The notes under the pieces are model-generated. The model was given only the letters and a program-made list of their open reading frames with translations, searched no databases and was not told the origin of the DNA. Below, piece after piece: positions 37,737 through 47,430 of a DNA stretch of 64,000 nt (positions are counted from its first letter, which is position 1; each line of letters opens with the position of its first letter). This stretch comes from Frankia umida (GTDB taxonomy: Bacteria > Actinomycetota > Actinomycetes > Frankiales > Frankiaceae): the NCBI RefSeq assembly GCF_023242945.1, contig NZ_JALKFT010000015.1, forward strand, positions 62,001-126,000. The letters run 5' to 3'. Made by a program: the position numbers and the translations under genes.

Positions 37737-39533
37737 GTGGCTGTGCCGTTGGTGGGCGCCGAGGCGCTGCACCTGGAGTACCCGACCCGAGTGGTGTTCG
37801 GTTCGGTCACCGTCGGAGTGGTCGAGGGCGACCGGATCGGGATCGTCGGGCGTAACGGGGACGGCAAGTCCAGCCTGCTCGGGATGCTCAGCGGCCTGAT
37901 CGAGCCGCACGGCGGCCGGGTGACCCGCCGGGGCGGGGTGCGCGTCGGGGCGTTGTCGCAGAGCGATGACCTGGACTCGGCGCTCACCGTGGGCCAGTCG
38001 ATCGTCGGGGATCAGCCGGAGCACGAGTGGGCCGGCGACGCCCGCATCCGCGACGTGATCGGCGGACTCGTCACCGACCTGCCCTGGGAGGCGCGGATCG
38101 GTGAGCTCAGCGGCGGTCAGCGACGCAGGGTGGCCCTGGCCACCCTGCTGATCGGCGAGTGGGACGTGATCGTGCTGGATGAGCCGACGAACCATCTCGA
38201 TGTCGAGGGCATCTCGTGGCTGGCCGAGCACGTGAAGAACCGGTGGGCGCGCAACTCCGGCGGGCTGCTGGTGGTCACCCACGACCGCTGGTTCCTCGAT
38301 GAGGTCTGCACGCAGACCTGGGAGGTCCACGACGAGATCGTCGAGCCGTTCGAAGGTGGTTACGCCGCCTACGTGCTCCAACGGGTCGAACGCGACCGGA
38401 TGGCCGCGGCCACCGAGAGCAAGCGGCAGAACCTCATGCGCAAGGAGCTGGCGTGGTTGCGCCGGGGCGCGCCGGCCCGCACGTCCAAGCCGAAGTTCCG
38501 CATCGACGCGGCCAACCAGCTGATCCAGGACGTGCCGCCGGCCCGTAACCCGGTCGAGCTGCAACGGCTGGCGGTCACCCGCCTGGGCAAGCAGGTGATC
38601 GACCTGGAGGGCGCCGGGGTTCGCTACGGCGACCGGGAGGTCCTGCGGGACGTCACCTGGCGGATCGCGCCCGGTGAGCGCACGGGGATTCTGGGGGCCA
38701 ACGGCAGCGGCAAGTCCACGCTGCTGGGCCTGATCGCCGGCACGGTGGCGCCGACCTCCGGGCAGATCAAGCGGGGCAAGACCGTCCGGCTCGGCCTGCT
38801 TGACCAGCAGTTCTCCCAGCTCGCGGAGATCGGCGGCGACCGGGTGCGCGAGGTGCTGGCCCGCACCCAGACCACGTTCACCATCGACGGCCGCGACACG
38901 ACCCCGGCGCAGCTGCTGGAACGGCTCGGTTTCGCCCGCGAACATCTCCAGGCCCGCGTCGGCGAGCTTTCGGGTGGGCAGAAGCGACGTCTGCAGCTGC
39001 TGTTGTTGCTGCTCGACGAGCCCAACCTGATCGCCCTGGACGAGCCCACCAACGATGTGGACGCGGACATGCTGGCCGCGACCGAGGACCTGCTGGACTC
39101 GTGGCCGGCGACCCTGCTCGTGGTGTCCCACGACCGTTATCTGCTGGAACGGGTCACCGACCAGCAGTACGCGATCCTCGATGGGCAGCTGCGGCATCTG
39201 CCCGGCGGCGTGGACGAGTACCTGCGGCTGCGCCGTGAGCAGGCATCCTCGCGCGCGCCGGGCGAGGGCGCGTCGAAGGCGTCCCAGCCGGGGTCGGGGT
39301 CCTCCGGGCTTTCCGGCTCCGAACGTCGGACCGCGCAGAAGGAGGTCTCGGCGATCGAACGTCGCCTCGACAAACTCCAGGCCGAGATGACGAAACTGCA
39401 CGCCCGGATGGCCGACCACGACCAGAGTGACTACGCGGGCCTGCAGAAGCTCACCGGTCAGGTGCGCGCCGCCGAGCGGGAGACCGTCGAACTCGAGGAA
39501 CGCTGGCTGGAACTGTCCGACCTGATCGGCTGA
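37737..39533 (+). CDS. ABC-F family ATPase (Uup-like)
   Basis: 598 residues with two ABC domains and no membrane segments. First domain: Walker A GRNGDGKSS, signature LSGGQRRR, Walker B VIVLDEPTNHLD. Second: GANGSGKST, LSGGQKRR, LIALDEPTNDVD. The linker between domains is charged and helical, and the C-terminal 80 residues form a coiled coil (SAIERRLDKLQAEMTKLHARM), a Uup feature. ABC-F proteins act on ribosomes or DNA structures rather than in transport. It follows ispE by 70 bases on the same strand. A resistance role is not indicated. Confidence 0.93.
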   Translation: MAVPLVGAEALHLEYPTRVVFGSVTVGVVEGDRIGIVGRNGDGKSSLLGMLSGLIEPHGGRVTRRGGVRVGALSQSDDLDSALTVGQSIVGDQPEHEWAGDARIRDVIGGLVTDLPWEARIGELSGGQRRRVALATLLIGEWDVIVLDEPTNHLDVEGISWLAEHVKNRWARNSGGLLVVTHDRWFLDEVCTQTWEVHDEIVEPFEGGYAAYVLQRVERDRMAAATESKRQNLMRKELAWLRRGAPARTSKPKFRIDAANQLIQDVPPARNPVELQRLAVTRLGKQVIDLEGAGVRYGDREVLRDVTWRIAPGERTGILGANGSGKSTLLGLIAGTVAPTSGQIKRGKTVRLGLLDQQFSQLAEIGGDRVREVLARTQTTFTIDGRDTTPAQLLERLGFAREHLQARVGELSGGQKRRLQLLLLLLDEPNLIALDEPTNDVDADMLAATEDLLDSWPATLLVVSHDRYLLERVTDQQYAILDGQLRHLPGGVDEYLRLRREQASSRAPGEGASKASQPGSGSSGLSGSERRTAQKEVSAIERRLDKLQAEMTKLHARMADHDQSDYAGLQKLTGQVRAAERETVELEERWLELSDLIG

Positions 39534-39717
39534 TGCCGGCCGGCGCCTTTCTGCGCTTTCCGGTCGTGCGGGCAGGCCGCGCGCTTCTTCGGCAATCACC
39601 ATGGCAAACCGCAGCCACCGAAGCGTCACATATTGATTATCGTGGCTCATCGCTGGCATAGAAGACATGTACCGGGCGCACAAGGCGCACAAGAGGAACC
39701 GTCTGACGCTGGGCGAG

Positions 39718-39762
39718 CGAACGTCGATGCCGGCCGGGCCACCGGGCCGGCATCGACGTTCG
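39718..39762. terminator. perfect 18-bp bidirectional hairpin
   Basis: Arms 39718-39735 and 39745-39762 are perfectly complementary over 18 bp with a 9-base loop. It sits 17 bases beyond the desaturase stop and 185 bases after the ABC-F stop, between these convergent genes. Confidence 0.85.
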
Positions 39763-39779
39763 GATGGTCGCCGGTCAGG

Positions 39780-40922
39780 TCACGACGCGGCTCCCTCCGG
39801 GGTGGCGGGCCGCGCGGTGACGCGCTTGGCGGCCAGGCGGGCCGGGTCCGGCCAGCGGACGTCCCAGGCCACGTGGGTGATCTCCATCAGTTTGATCAGG
39901 TAGAAGCTGGTGTCGATCTGCCAGGGCCGCACGCCGTGGCGGGCCGAGGTGGGCTCGGCGTGGTGCAGGTTGTGCCAGGACTCGCCCATCGACAGCAGGG
40001 CCAGCGGCCACACGTTCGTCGAACGGTCACGGCTGCGGAACGGGCGGGTACCCAGCACGTGGCAGATGCTGTTCACCGACCAGGTGACGTGGTGCAGCAA
40101 CGCGACCCGCACCAGACTCGCCCAGAAGAACGCCTGCGCGGCCGCCTCGAACGAGCCGCCCCACAGCCCGCCGATCAGCGCCGGCGCGGCCAGGCTGACG
40201 AAGGCGCACAGGCCGAACGCGCGGCTGACCCGGACCAGGTCGGGATCGTCGAGCAGATCGGGGGCGAACCGCTGCTGGTCGGTCTGCTCGACGTCGAACA
40301 GCCAGCCGACGTGCGCGTGGTACAGACCCTTGAGCATCGGCAGCGTGCCGGGGCCGTAGCGCCACGGCGAGTGCGGATCACCCTCGGCGTCGCTGTAGGC
40401 GTGGTGCCGCCGATGGTCGGCGACCCAGCGGATGACCGGCCCCTCGATCGCCATGTTGCCGGCGACGGCCAGCGCGATCCGCACCGGACGGGACGTCCGG
40501 AAGCCTCGATGGGTGAGATAACGGTGGAAACCAACCGTTACGCCGTGGCCGCTGATGCCGTAGAACACGACGGCGAGGATGACGTCCCGCCAGGTGATCC
40601 AGTGGCCCCACAGGGCGGGAATCGCCGCGATCAGCGCGACCAGCGGAACCAGGATCACAAGCAGCAGCGTGATCTGCTCGGCGCGGGCCTTGGCCATGGA
40701 CCGTGGCACGGTCGCGTGGCCCTGGGCGTTGGCCGGATCGGCCCGCCGCCGGGACGTCGAGCCGTCCCGCGGGCCGGGTTCGTCGTCTGGGCCCCGACCG
40801 TCGTCGAGGCCCAGGGCCTGCTCGAGCGCCTGGGCGTCCTCGAGTGGCTGGGCGCCGGCGGCCCGGGCGGCATCGCCCGGCACCCGGCCGTCCCCGGGGC
40901 TTACCGTGTCGGTAGCGGTCAT
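39780..40922 (-). CDS. acyl-CoA/lipid delta-9-type desaturase
   Basis: 380 residues. The three histidine boxes of membrane desaturases are present: HRYLTH, HRRHH and HNLHH. Hydrophobic pairs occur near residues 85-125 and 195-250. It should introduce a cis double bond into a fatty acyl chain using di-iron and an electron donor not encoded nearby. The N-terminal 75 residues are hydrophilic and Asp/Gly rich. I chose the ATG at 40922 (ACGAGG upstream); 33 upstream codons lack similarity. Confidence 0.92.
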   Translation of the reverse strand: MTATDTVSPGDGRVPGDAARAAGAQPLEDAQALEQALGLDDGRGPDDEPGPRDGSTSRRRADPANAQGHATVPRSMAKARAEQITLLLVILVPLVALIAAIPALWGHWITWRDVILAVVFYGISGHGVTVGFHRYLTHRGFRTSRPVRIALAVAGNMAIEGPVIRWVADHRRHHAYSDAEGDPHSPWRYGPGTLPMLKGLYHAHVGWLFDVEQTDQQRFAPDLLDDPDLVRVSRAFGLCAFVSLAAPALIGGLWGGSFEAAAQAFFWASLVRVALLHHVTWSVNSICHVLGTRPFRSRDRSTNVWPLALLSMGESWHNLHHAEPTSARHGVRPWQIDTSFYLIKLMEITHVAWDVRWPDPARLAAKRVTARPATPEGAAS

Positions 40923-41253
40923 GGCCTCGTTCCGTCCGTCGCGGCAGGTCAGTGCACCGGCGGGTCCCATGACCGGCGCAACACGGTCACGGTAGCCCGC
41001 CGATATGACAACAGTCCCCACTGTCGACGTCCAGCACGCAAACCGGCGGACCCGTGGACCGATGGAAGCACGGAAGCCGGCCCGAAGCCGACCCGGTGCC
41101 CACAGTCACCCACCATCGCTGACGACCCTGCTCGCGCGGGAGCGATCACCGCCTGCGGCCAGGAACGCTACCGCCCTGCTCACGGGGCTGACCCCGAGCA
41201 GACTTTCTCTTCCAGGGGACCCTCGATGGTAGAGTTGACGTGTTTTCCCGCAG

Positions 41254-41325
41254 TCCGCCGTAGTGTAATAGGCAGCACAGGAGATTTTGGTTCTCTTAGT
41301 CCACGTTCGAGTCGTGGCGGCGGAG
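41254..41325 (+). tRNA. tRNA-Gln, anticodon TTG
   Basis: Acceptor arms TCCGCCG (41254-41260) and CGGCGGA (41318-41324) pair fully. The anticodon stem GGAGA/TCTCT (one G-U pair) encloses the 7-base loop TTTTGGT with anticodon TTG. The T-arm is CCACG-TTCGAGT-CGTGG. The discriminator is G at 41325; the CCA end is not fully encoded (CAC follows). It lies upstream of glmU on the same strand, as in other actinobacteria. No integrase or att duplication is seen beside it. Confidence 0.95.
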
Positions 41326-41547
41326 CACTACCAGTAATACCATCCACAAGAATTCATCGAAAGCACCGTGGCTGGCCGGTCACCCCGGGCCGCCGTTTCC
41401 GGGGCCGTGGTGGCGTCGGTGCCGCCCCGGTGGCAGCCGGCTGATCGCGTCGGCGGTGTGCCCGCCCTGCCAGGAGACACGGGGTGGGCACGGTACTGTG
41501 TCGGCGTCGCCCCATCGTTGTGTCGACCGAGGATTCGGGGGGATCGT

Positions 41548-43137
41548 GTGACACCACCACGACCGGCAGCCGTAGTCGTTCTGGCGGCAGGTGAGGGTCG
41601 GCGGATGCGTTCGTCGCTGCCCAAGGTCCTGCACCCCCTGGCCGGTCGCACCCTGCTCGAACACGTCCTGCACGCCACGGTCGCGCTGGACCCGACGCAC
41701 ACCGCGATCGTGGTCGGGCATGGCCGCGAGCAGGTCACGGCGATGCTCGCCGAGCGGGCGCCGAAGGCCGTCACCGCCGTACAGGAGCGCCAGCTCGGCA
41801 CCGGGCACGCCGTCCGGGTCGCGCTGGACGCGCTGAGCACCCCCGCGCAGGGCCCGTCGGCGGGGCTCGCGGCGGCGGTGGGGCTCACCGGTGACGACAC
41901 CATCGTGGTGCTGCCGGGCGACACCCCGCTGCTCACCTCGGCCACGCTGAGCGCGCTGGTCGACCAGCACCACCGCGGCCAGGCCGCGGCGAGCGTGCTG
42001 ACCGCGGTGCTCGAGGACGCCACCGGTTACGGCCGGGTCGTGCGTGCCAGCGGCGGCGACGTGCGGGCGATCGTCGAGCAGCGTGACGCCGACGCCGCCA
42101 CCGCGGCCATCCGGGAGATCAACACCGGGGTCTACGTCTTCCAGGCTGGCCCGCTGCGTTCCGCGCTCAGCCGCCTGACCACGCAGAACGCCCAGGGCGA
42201 GGAGTACCTGACCGACGTCATCGGCCTGCTCGTCGGCGACGGCGCGGTGGTCACGGCGCTGGCGGTGGCCGACCCGGCGGAGGCGGCCGGGGTCAACGAC
42301 CGGGTGCAGCTGGCGGCCGCCGGACGGGCGCTGCGCGATCGTCTGGTCGACGCGGCGATGCGCGGCGGCACCACCGTCATCGACCCGCAGACCACCTGGA
42401 TCGACGCGGACGTCACCCTCGAACCCGACACCACCATCGCCCCGCACACCTTCCTGCACGGTCACACCCGGATCGCCAGCGGCGCCGTCGTCGGCCCGGA
42501 GTGCACGCTCATCGACACGGTCGTGGGCGCCGGTGCCACGGTCGTACGCACGACGGCGGAGCGCTCCGAGATCGGCGCCGGCGCCACCGTCGGCCCCTAC
42601 AGCCATCTGCGCGGCGGCACCCGACTCGGCCGCGAGGGCAAGATCGGCTCGTTCGTCGAGACCAAGTCCGCCCACCTCGGGGACGCCACGAAGGTCCCCC
42701 ACCTGGCCTACGTCGGCGACGCGGTCGTCGGTGACCGCAGCAACATCGGCTGCACCACCGTGTTCGTCAACTACGACGGCGTCACCAAGCACCGCACGGT
42801 CATCGGCTCGGACGTGCGGATCGGCAGCGACACGATGCTCGTCGCACCGGTCACCATTGGTGACGGCGCCTACACGGGTGCGGGTTCGGTGATCCGCGAG
42901 GACGTCCCCCCCGGCGCCCTGGCCATCCGCGAGGGCCAGCAGCGCAACATCGAGAACTGGGTGGCCCGCCGCCGCCCCGGCACACCCGCCGACCAGGCCG
43001 CCACCGCGGCCCGTGCCAGCACCGGCACCGGCGGTGGCGACGGCGGCGCGGTCGTCGGCGGCCAGGGTGACGTGACGCACAACCAGTCGGAGACGGCCGG
43101 CATCACTGGCGTTCCGGGGGCTGAAAGCAGAACGTAG
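41548..43137 (+). CDS. glmU: bifunctional GlmU uridyltransferase/acetyltransferase
   Basis: 529 residues. It makes UDP-GlcNAc from GlcN-1-P by acetylation and uridylation, feeding peptidoglycan and glycan synthesis. The N-terminal pyrophosphorylase has LAAGEGRRMRSSLPKVLH, QLGTGHAV and LPGDTPLL; the C-terminal LbH domain has hexapeptide repeats and GSFVETKSAHLGD, HLAYVGDAVVGDRSNIGC. The C-terminus adds about 50 Gly/Thr-rich residues beyond most homologues. The GTG at 41548 has GGGGGG upstream; 60 open codons before it are not GlmU-like. It is followed by prs, 111 bases on. Confidence 0.96.
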   Translation: MTPPRPAAVVVLAAGEGRRMRSSLPKVLHPLAGRTLLEHVLHATVALDPTHTAIVVGHGREQVTAMLAERAPKAVTAVQERQLGTGHAVRVALDALSTPAQGPSAGLAAAVGLTGDDTIVVLPGDTPLLTSATLSALVDQHHRGQAAASVLTAVLEDATGYGRVVRASGGDVRAIVEQRDADAATAAIREINTGVYVFQAGPLRSALSRLTTQNAQGEEYLTDVIGLLVGDGAVVTALAVADPAEAAGVNDRVQLAAAGRALRDRLVDAAMRGGTTVIDPQTTWIDADVTLEPDTTIAPHTFLHGHTRIASGAVVGPECTLIDTVVGAGATVVRTTAERSEIGAGATVGPYSHLRGGTRLGREGKIGSFVETKSAHLGDATKVPHLAYVGDAVVGDRSNIGCTTVFVNYDGVTKHRTVIGSDVRIGSDTMLVAPVTIGDGAYTGAGSVIREDVPPGALAIREGQQRNIENWVARRRPGTPADQAATAARASTGTGGGDGGAVVGGQGDVTHNQSETAGITGVPGAESRT

Positions 43138-43248
43138 AAGCGATCGTCCCAACGCTACGACCAGCGGAGGGAGTTCTGACGCCCGATTCGTCCCCAGGAT
43201 GTTCGGGGCCTGCGCACGTCCCAGTCGTCCGGCACGCCCGAGGAGAAC

Positions 43249-44226
43249 GTGGTGGCCTACCAGACCGAGAACCGGCGCAACCTGATGCTCTTCGCGGGAC
43301 GATCGCACCCGGATCTGGCGGCGGAGGTGGCGGCCGAACTTGATGTGACGCCGGTGCCGACGAACGCCTACGAGTTCGCCAGTGGCGAGATCTTCGTCCG
43401 GTTCTCCGAATCGGTCCGCGGCTGCGACGCGTTCGTCCTGCAGTGCCACACGGCACCGGTGAACACCTGGCTGATGGAACAGCTGATCATGGTGGACGCC
43501 CTCAAGCGCGCGAGCGCGAAACGGATCACCGTGGTCGCGCCGTTCTACCCGTACGCCCGCCAGGACAAGAAGCACCGCGGCCGGGAGCCGATCTCCGCCC
43601 GGCTGGTGGCCGACCTGTTCAAGACCGCCGGCGCCCACCGGCTGATGTCCGTCGACCTGCACACCGCGCAGATCCAGGGCTTCTTCGACGGCCCCGTCGA
43701 CCATCTCTTCGCGTTGCCGCTGCTGGCCGACTACATCGAGAACAAGCTCGACACCTCCGAGGTCACGGTGGTCGCGCCCGACTCGGGGCGGGTGCGGGTC
43801 GCCGAGCGCTGGACCGACCGGCTCGGCTGCCCACTGGCTATCATCCACAAGCGTCGCGACCCGGACGTCCCGAACCAGGTCAAGATGTTCGACGTGGTCG
43901 GTGAGGTCCGCGGCCGTACCTGCGTCATCGTCGACGACATGATCGACACCGCCGGCACGATCACCAAGGCCGCCGAGTCGCTGCGGGCGCACGGCGCGTC
44001 GAACGTCATCGCCGCCGCCACGCACGGGGTGCTGTCCGGCCCGGCCGCCGACCGACTGAAGAACTCCGAGATCAGCGAGGTCGTCCTCACCAACACGCTG
44101 CCCCTGAGCAGCGAGGCCCGCATCGACAAGATCACCGAGCTGTCGATCGCACCGCTGCTCGCCGCGGCGATCAAGGCGGTCTTCGAGGACGGCTCGGTCA
44201 CCGGCCTGTTCGGCGGGGACGCCTGA
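43249..44226 (+). CDS. prs: ribose-phosphate pyrophosphokinase
   Basis: 325 residues, standard length. It makes PRPP from ribose-5-P and ATP. YPYARQDKKHRGREPISARL, VDLHTAQIQGFF, APDSGRVRVAERW and the PRPP loop VIVDDMIDTAGTI are present. The GTG start follows a GAGGAG ribosome binding site. The glmU-prs pair is conserved in Gram-positive bacteria. Confidence 0.97.
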   Translation: MVAYQTENRRNLMLFAGRSHPDLAAEVAAELDVTPVPTNAYEFASGEIFVRFSESVRGCDAFVLQCHTAPVNTWLMEQLIMVDALKRASAKRITVVAPFYPYARQDKKHRGREPISARLVADLFKTAGAHRLMSVDLHTAQIQGFFDGPVDHLFALPLLADYIENKLDTSEVTVVAPDSGRVRVAERWTDRLGCPLAIIHKRRDPDVPNQVKMFDVVGEVRGRTCVIVDDMIDTAGTITKAAESLRAHGASNVIAAATHGVLSGPAADRLKNSEISEVVLTNTLPLSSEARIDKITELSIAPLLAAAIKAVFEDGSVTGLFGGDA

Positions 44227-44263
44227 GCCAGGTTCCGCCGCCCCCTCCGTAGACTTCCCTGCC

Positions 44264-45289
44264 ATGGCAGCGGAACAGCCGAAGGTGTCGCTCACCGGTA
44301 TCAAACCGACCGGTGAGCCCCATCTCGGGAACTACATCGGCGCGATCCGGCCGTCGCTGGAACTCACCGAGACCTACGAGTCGATCTACTTCATCGCCGA
44401 CTACCACGCCCTGACCTCGATTCGTGATGGCGCGGAGCTGGCTCGGTACACCCGCTCGGTGGCGGCGACCTGGATCACACTCGGCCTGGACCCGGCGAAG
44501 ACGATCTTCTACCGGCAGTCCGACGTCCCGGAGATCTTCGAGCTGTCCTGGGTGCTGTCCTGTGTCACCGCGAAGGGCCTGATGAACCGGGCCCACGCCT
44601 ACAAGGCCGCCCGCGACCGCAATGTCGAGAACGGCGTGAAGGACCTCGACGCCGGCATCAACATGGGGCTGTTCAACTATCCCGTGCTGATGGCGGTCGA
44701 CATTCTCATCATGAACACCGATGTCGTGCCGGTCGGCCTGGACCAGTCGCAGCACGTCGAGTACACCGCCGACATCGCCGGCACCTTCAACCATCTGTAC
44801 GGCGGGGACTTCACCCTGACGGTGCCCACGGGCATCTACCCGGCGGGCGTGTCGGCGAAGTCACTGCCTGGCACGGATGGTCGCAAGATGAGCAAGTCCT
44901 ACCGGAACACCATTGCGCTGTTCGCCCCCGAGAAGCAGCTCCGGAAGCTGGTGCGCGGGATCGTCAGTGACAGCACCCCCGTCGACGAGCCCAAGGATCC
45001 GGACACCTCCGCCGCCTTCGCCCTGTACGAGAACTTCGCCGCCGCCGAGGCGGTCAAGGACATGCGCGCCCGGCTGGAGGCCGGCGGCACCGGCTGGGGC
45101 GAACTGAAGAACACCCTGTTCGAAACGCTCAACGACTGGCTGTCGCCGTTGCGCGAACGCTACGACGCGCTGGTGGCCCCCGGCAGCGAACTCGACGCCA
45201 TCCTCGCCGACGGCGCCGAACGCGCCCGGGAGCGGGCCCGTCCCGTGCTCGCCGGTGTCCGCCACGCGGTCGGCATCACCACCGGCTGA
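44264..45289 (+). CDS. trpS: tryptophanyl-tRNA synthetase
   Basis: 341 residues, normal for bacterial TrpRS. It charges tRNA-Trp. The HIGH-equivalent is EPHLGNYIGA near residue 18, and the KMSKS motif is intact (GRKMSKSYRN). The tryptophan-pocket region includes VGLDQSQHVEYTADIA. It follows prs by 37 bases. No upstream leader or T-box is seen. It is convergent with rsmA across a 22-base gap. Confidence 0.95.
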   Translation: MAAEQPKVSLTGIKPTGEPHLGNYIGAIRPSLELTETYESIYFIADYHALTSIRDGAELARYTRSVAATWITLGLDPAKTIFYRQSDVPEIFELSWVLSCVTAKGLMNRAHAYKAARDRNVENGVKDLDAGINMGLFNYPVLMAVDILIMNTDVVPVGLDQSQHVEYTADIAGTFNHLYGGDFTLTVPTGIYPAGVSAKSLPGTDGRKMSKSYRNTIALFAPEKQLRKLVRGIVSDSTPVDEPKDPDTSAAFALYENFAAAEAVKDMRARLEAGGTGWGELKNTLFETLNDWLSPLRERYDALVAPGSELDAILADGAERARERARPVLAGVRHAVGITTG

Positions 45290-45318
45290 CCTGCGGCCGG
45301 CCCCGGCCGGCTCAGGTC
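45288..45318. terminator. imperfect hairpin between trpS and rsmA
   Basis: GACCTG (45288-45293) and CAGGTC (45313-45318) flank GGCCGG/CCGGCC, giving an imperfect GC-rich hairpin across the short gap between the two convergent stops. Weak candidate because of the tiny loop and asymmetric bulges. Confidence 0.3.
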
Positions 45319-46310
45319 GCCGCGGCGACCTCGCGGCGGGCCAGGGCCAGCCGGCAGTAGGCGTGGACGTCGAGGGTCTCACCGCGGGCACCTGGATCGA
45401 CGCCGGCGGCCTCGGCCAGCGCGGTGGCCCTCGCCGGTGAGCCCGCCCAGCCGGCGAGGGCGGTGCGCAGGGTCTTGCGACGCTGGGCGAAGGCCGCGTC
45501 GACGGCGGCGAACACCTCCGCGCGCAGGTCCGGCGGGCCCGGCGGCACATCCCGGCGGGTGAAGGCGACCAGGCCGGAGTCGACGTTCGGCTGCGGCCAG
45601 AACACCGGCCGCGGCACCCCACCCGCCCCGCGGCTGTGCGCGTACCAGGCGAGTTTCACACTCGGCGCGCCGTACACCCGGCCGCCCGGGGTGGCGGTGA
45701 GCCGGTCGGCGACCTCCGCCTGCACCATCACCAGCCCCCGCCGCAGCGACGGAAACCGCTCGAGCAGCCCGAGCAGCAGCGGAACCGCGATGTTGTAGGG
45801 CAGGTTGGCCGCCAGCACCGTGGGCGGCCCCGCCGCCAGATCGGCGGGCAGGTCCGCCGGGACGACCCGCAGCCCGTCCGCCAGCACCACCCGCAGCTGT
45901 GCGCAGACCTCCGCCGGCAGCCGAGCGGCCGCCGTCGCCGGCAACGCACCCGCCAGCACCGGATCCACCTCGATGGCGACCACCGCCCCCCGCGGCCCCG
46001 CCGGCTCTGCCCGTCCGGCCGCGTCGGGCCGTCCCGCCGCGTCGGACGGTTCCGCGGAACCGGACAGCAGCGCCGGACCGGCCGGTCGCGTGGCACCGGA
46101 ACGCTCGGCGGCGACGGCGCTGACCAGGCCCAACGTGAGCGAACCGAGGCCGGGGCCGATCTCCAGGACGCAGTCGCCGGGGCGGACCCCGGCCAACCGG
46201 ACCAGCCGACGCACGGTGTTCGGATCGACCAGGAAGTTCTGCCCGCGGCGCTTGGTCGGATGCACGTCCAGCGCCTGCGCCAGCGCCCGCAGATCCGCCG
46301 GGGCGAGCAA
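45312..46310 (-). CDS. rsmA: 16S rRNA dimethyladenosine transferase RsmA/KsgA
   Basis: About 332 residues from a TTG. It dimethylates the two adjacent adenines near the 3' end of 16S rRNA. TKRRGQNFLVDPNTVRRLV, VLEIGPGLGSLTLGL and ANLPYNIAVPLL (motif IV) are typical. A 40-residue Ala/Gly/Pro-rich insertion separates motif I from the acidic motif II (VVAIEVDP). Homologues start shortly before the LLAPADLRALAQAL segment, so I placed the start at the TTG encoding its first Leu; no good Shine-Dalgarno is visible. A GTG at 46538 would make 408 residues but overlap tatD by 135 bases. Confidence 0.9.
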   Translation of the reverse strand: MLAPADLRALAQALDVHPTKRRGQNFLVDPNTVRRLVRLAGVRPGDCVLEIGPGLGSLTLGLVSAVAAERSGATRPAGPALLSGSAEPSDAAGRPDAAGRAEPAGPRGAVVAIEVDPVLAGALPATAAARLPAEVCAQLRVVLADGLRVVPADLPADLAAGPPTVLAANLPYNIAVPLLLGLLERFPSLRRGLVMVQAEVADRLTATPGGRVYGAPSVKLAWYAHSRGAGGVPRPVFWPQPNVDSGLVAFTRRDVPPGPPDLRAEVFAAVDAAFAQRRKTLRTALAGWAGSPARATALAEAAGVDPGARGETLDVHAYCRLALARREVAAAT

Positions 46311-46402
46311 CCCCTGCAGCGGCGGCGCGGCCGAGGACGAGGCCGCCGAAGACGCCGAAGACGCGGACCGCGGTGGCGAACCGGTGCCCGGCGCGACGTT
46401 GC

Positions 46403-47239
46403 CTACCAGGGCCCGAACACCCGCTCGGCGTTGGCCGCGATCGCGGCTCCCAGTTCGGCGACGCCGACTCCGCGGGTCGCGGCCAGCACGCGCAGCGTCA
46501 GCGGGATGAGGTACGGCCCGCCGGGACGGCCCCGCCACGGCACGGGCGTCAGGTAGGGGGCGTCCGTCTCGACGAGCAGCAGGTCGGCCGGGGCGACCAG
46601 AGCGGCCTCCCGCAGGTTCGCCGCGTTCTTGAACGTCACGTTCCCGGCGAACGACATCACGTAGCCGGCGTCGGCGCAGACCTTCGCCATGGCCGCGTCG
46701 CCGGAGAAGGCGTGGAAGACGACCGTCTCCGGCGCACCCTCCTCGGTGAGGATACGCAGCGTGTCCTCATGGGCCTCGCGGTCGTGGATCATCAGCGCGC
46801 GGCCGGTCTCCTTGGCGATCGCGATGTGCCGGCGAAAGCTCTCCTGCTGGCGGGCGTGACCTTCCGGCGGGGTACGGAAGTAGTCCAGGCCGGTCTCCCC
46901 CACCGCCCGAACCTTGTCCTTGCGGGCTAGTTCGGTGACAGCGAGATACGTCTGTTCGCTCACGCCCCGGGACGCCTCGTTGGGATGGATCGCCACCGCG
47001 GCGTAGACCTGCGGGTGGGCCTCGGCGACCTCAACCTGCCAGCGGCTCGTCGCCAGATCCACCCCGACGGTGACCGCGCGGGTCACGCCGACGGCGGTGG
47101 CGGCGGCGAGCGCGGCCTCGACCTCGCCGTCCATAAGGTCGAGATGGCAGTGACTATCGACCACCGCGACGGGCAGCGGGTCGGGCGACGGCGGCGGATC
47201 ACCGGTACGACCGGAGCTTCGGGTCAGCTCACCCACCAC
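46403..47239 (-). CDS. tatD: TatD family deoxyribonuclease
   Basis: 278 residues, metal-dependent amidohydrolase fold. DSHCHLD gives the HxH metal ligands, GETGLDYF the bridging Glu, and IHDREAHED, FHAFSGD and VETDAPYLTPVP complete the site. Members are 3'-5' DNases or D-aminoacyl-tRNA-type hydrolases in quality control. The start is one of two adjacent GTG codons (47239, 47236) with AGGTGGAA upstream; the ORF is open further. It precedes rsmA, as in other actinobacteria. Confidence 0.93.
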   Translation of the reverse strand: MVGELTRSSGRTGDPPPSPDPLPVAVVDSHCHLDLMDGEVEAALAAATAVGVTRAVTVGVDLATSRWQVEVAEAHPQVYAAVAIHPNEASRGVSEQTYLAVTELARKDKVRAVGETGLDYFRTPPEGHARQQESFRRHIAIAKETGRALMIHDREAHEDTLRILTEEGAPETVVFHAFSGDAAMAKVCADAGYVMSFAGNVTFKNAANLREAALVAPADLLLVETDAPYLTPVPWRGRPGGPYLIPLTLRVLAATRGVGVAELGAAIAANAERVFGPW

Positions 47240-47430
47240 CTTCCACCTGACGTGTCGTGACCTGGCACCCTGATGCCCATGGCCGTGCTGGCGGACGACG
47301 CGGGGCCGTGCGATCGCCGGGCCGTCCACGCGATGTCAGGAAATTCTACGGGGAGCTTGCGGCGTCCCGCGGCCCGGCCCAATCGGGCATGGGACGCTTA
47401 TCGGGTGAACCACTGCAAGGATTCCCTTCG

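Noticed and set aside
41235..41240. TTGACG as a -35 box for tRNA-Gln
   Set aside because: It is only 14 bases before the tRNA 5' end, so transcription would start inside the tRNA.
41254..41325. tRNA-Gln as an integration site for the polysaccharide island
   Set aside because: No duplicated tRNA end, integrase or mobility gene is visible on either side, and the island lies more than 7 kb away.
41380..44304. 974-codon minus-strand open frame across glmU and prs
   Set aside because: Both genes beneath it are certain; the antisense frame has no motif.
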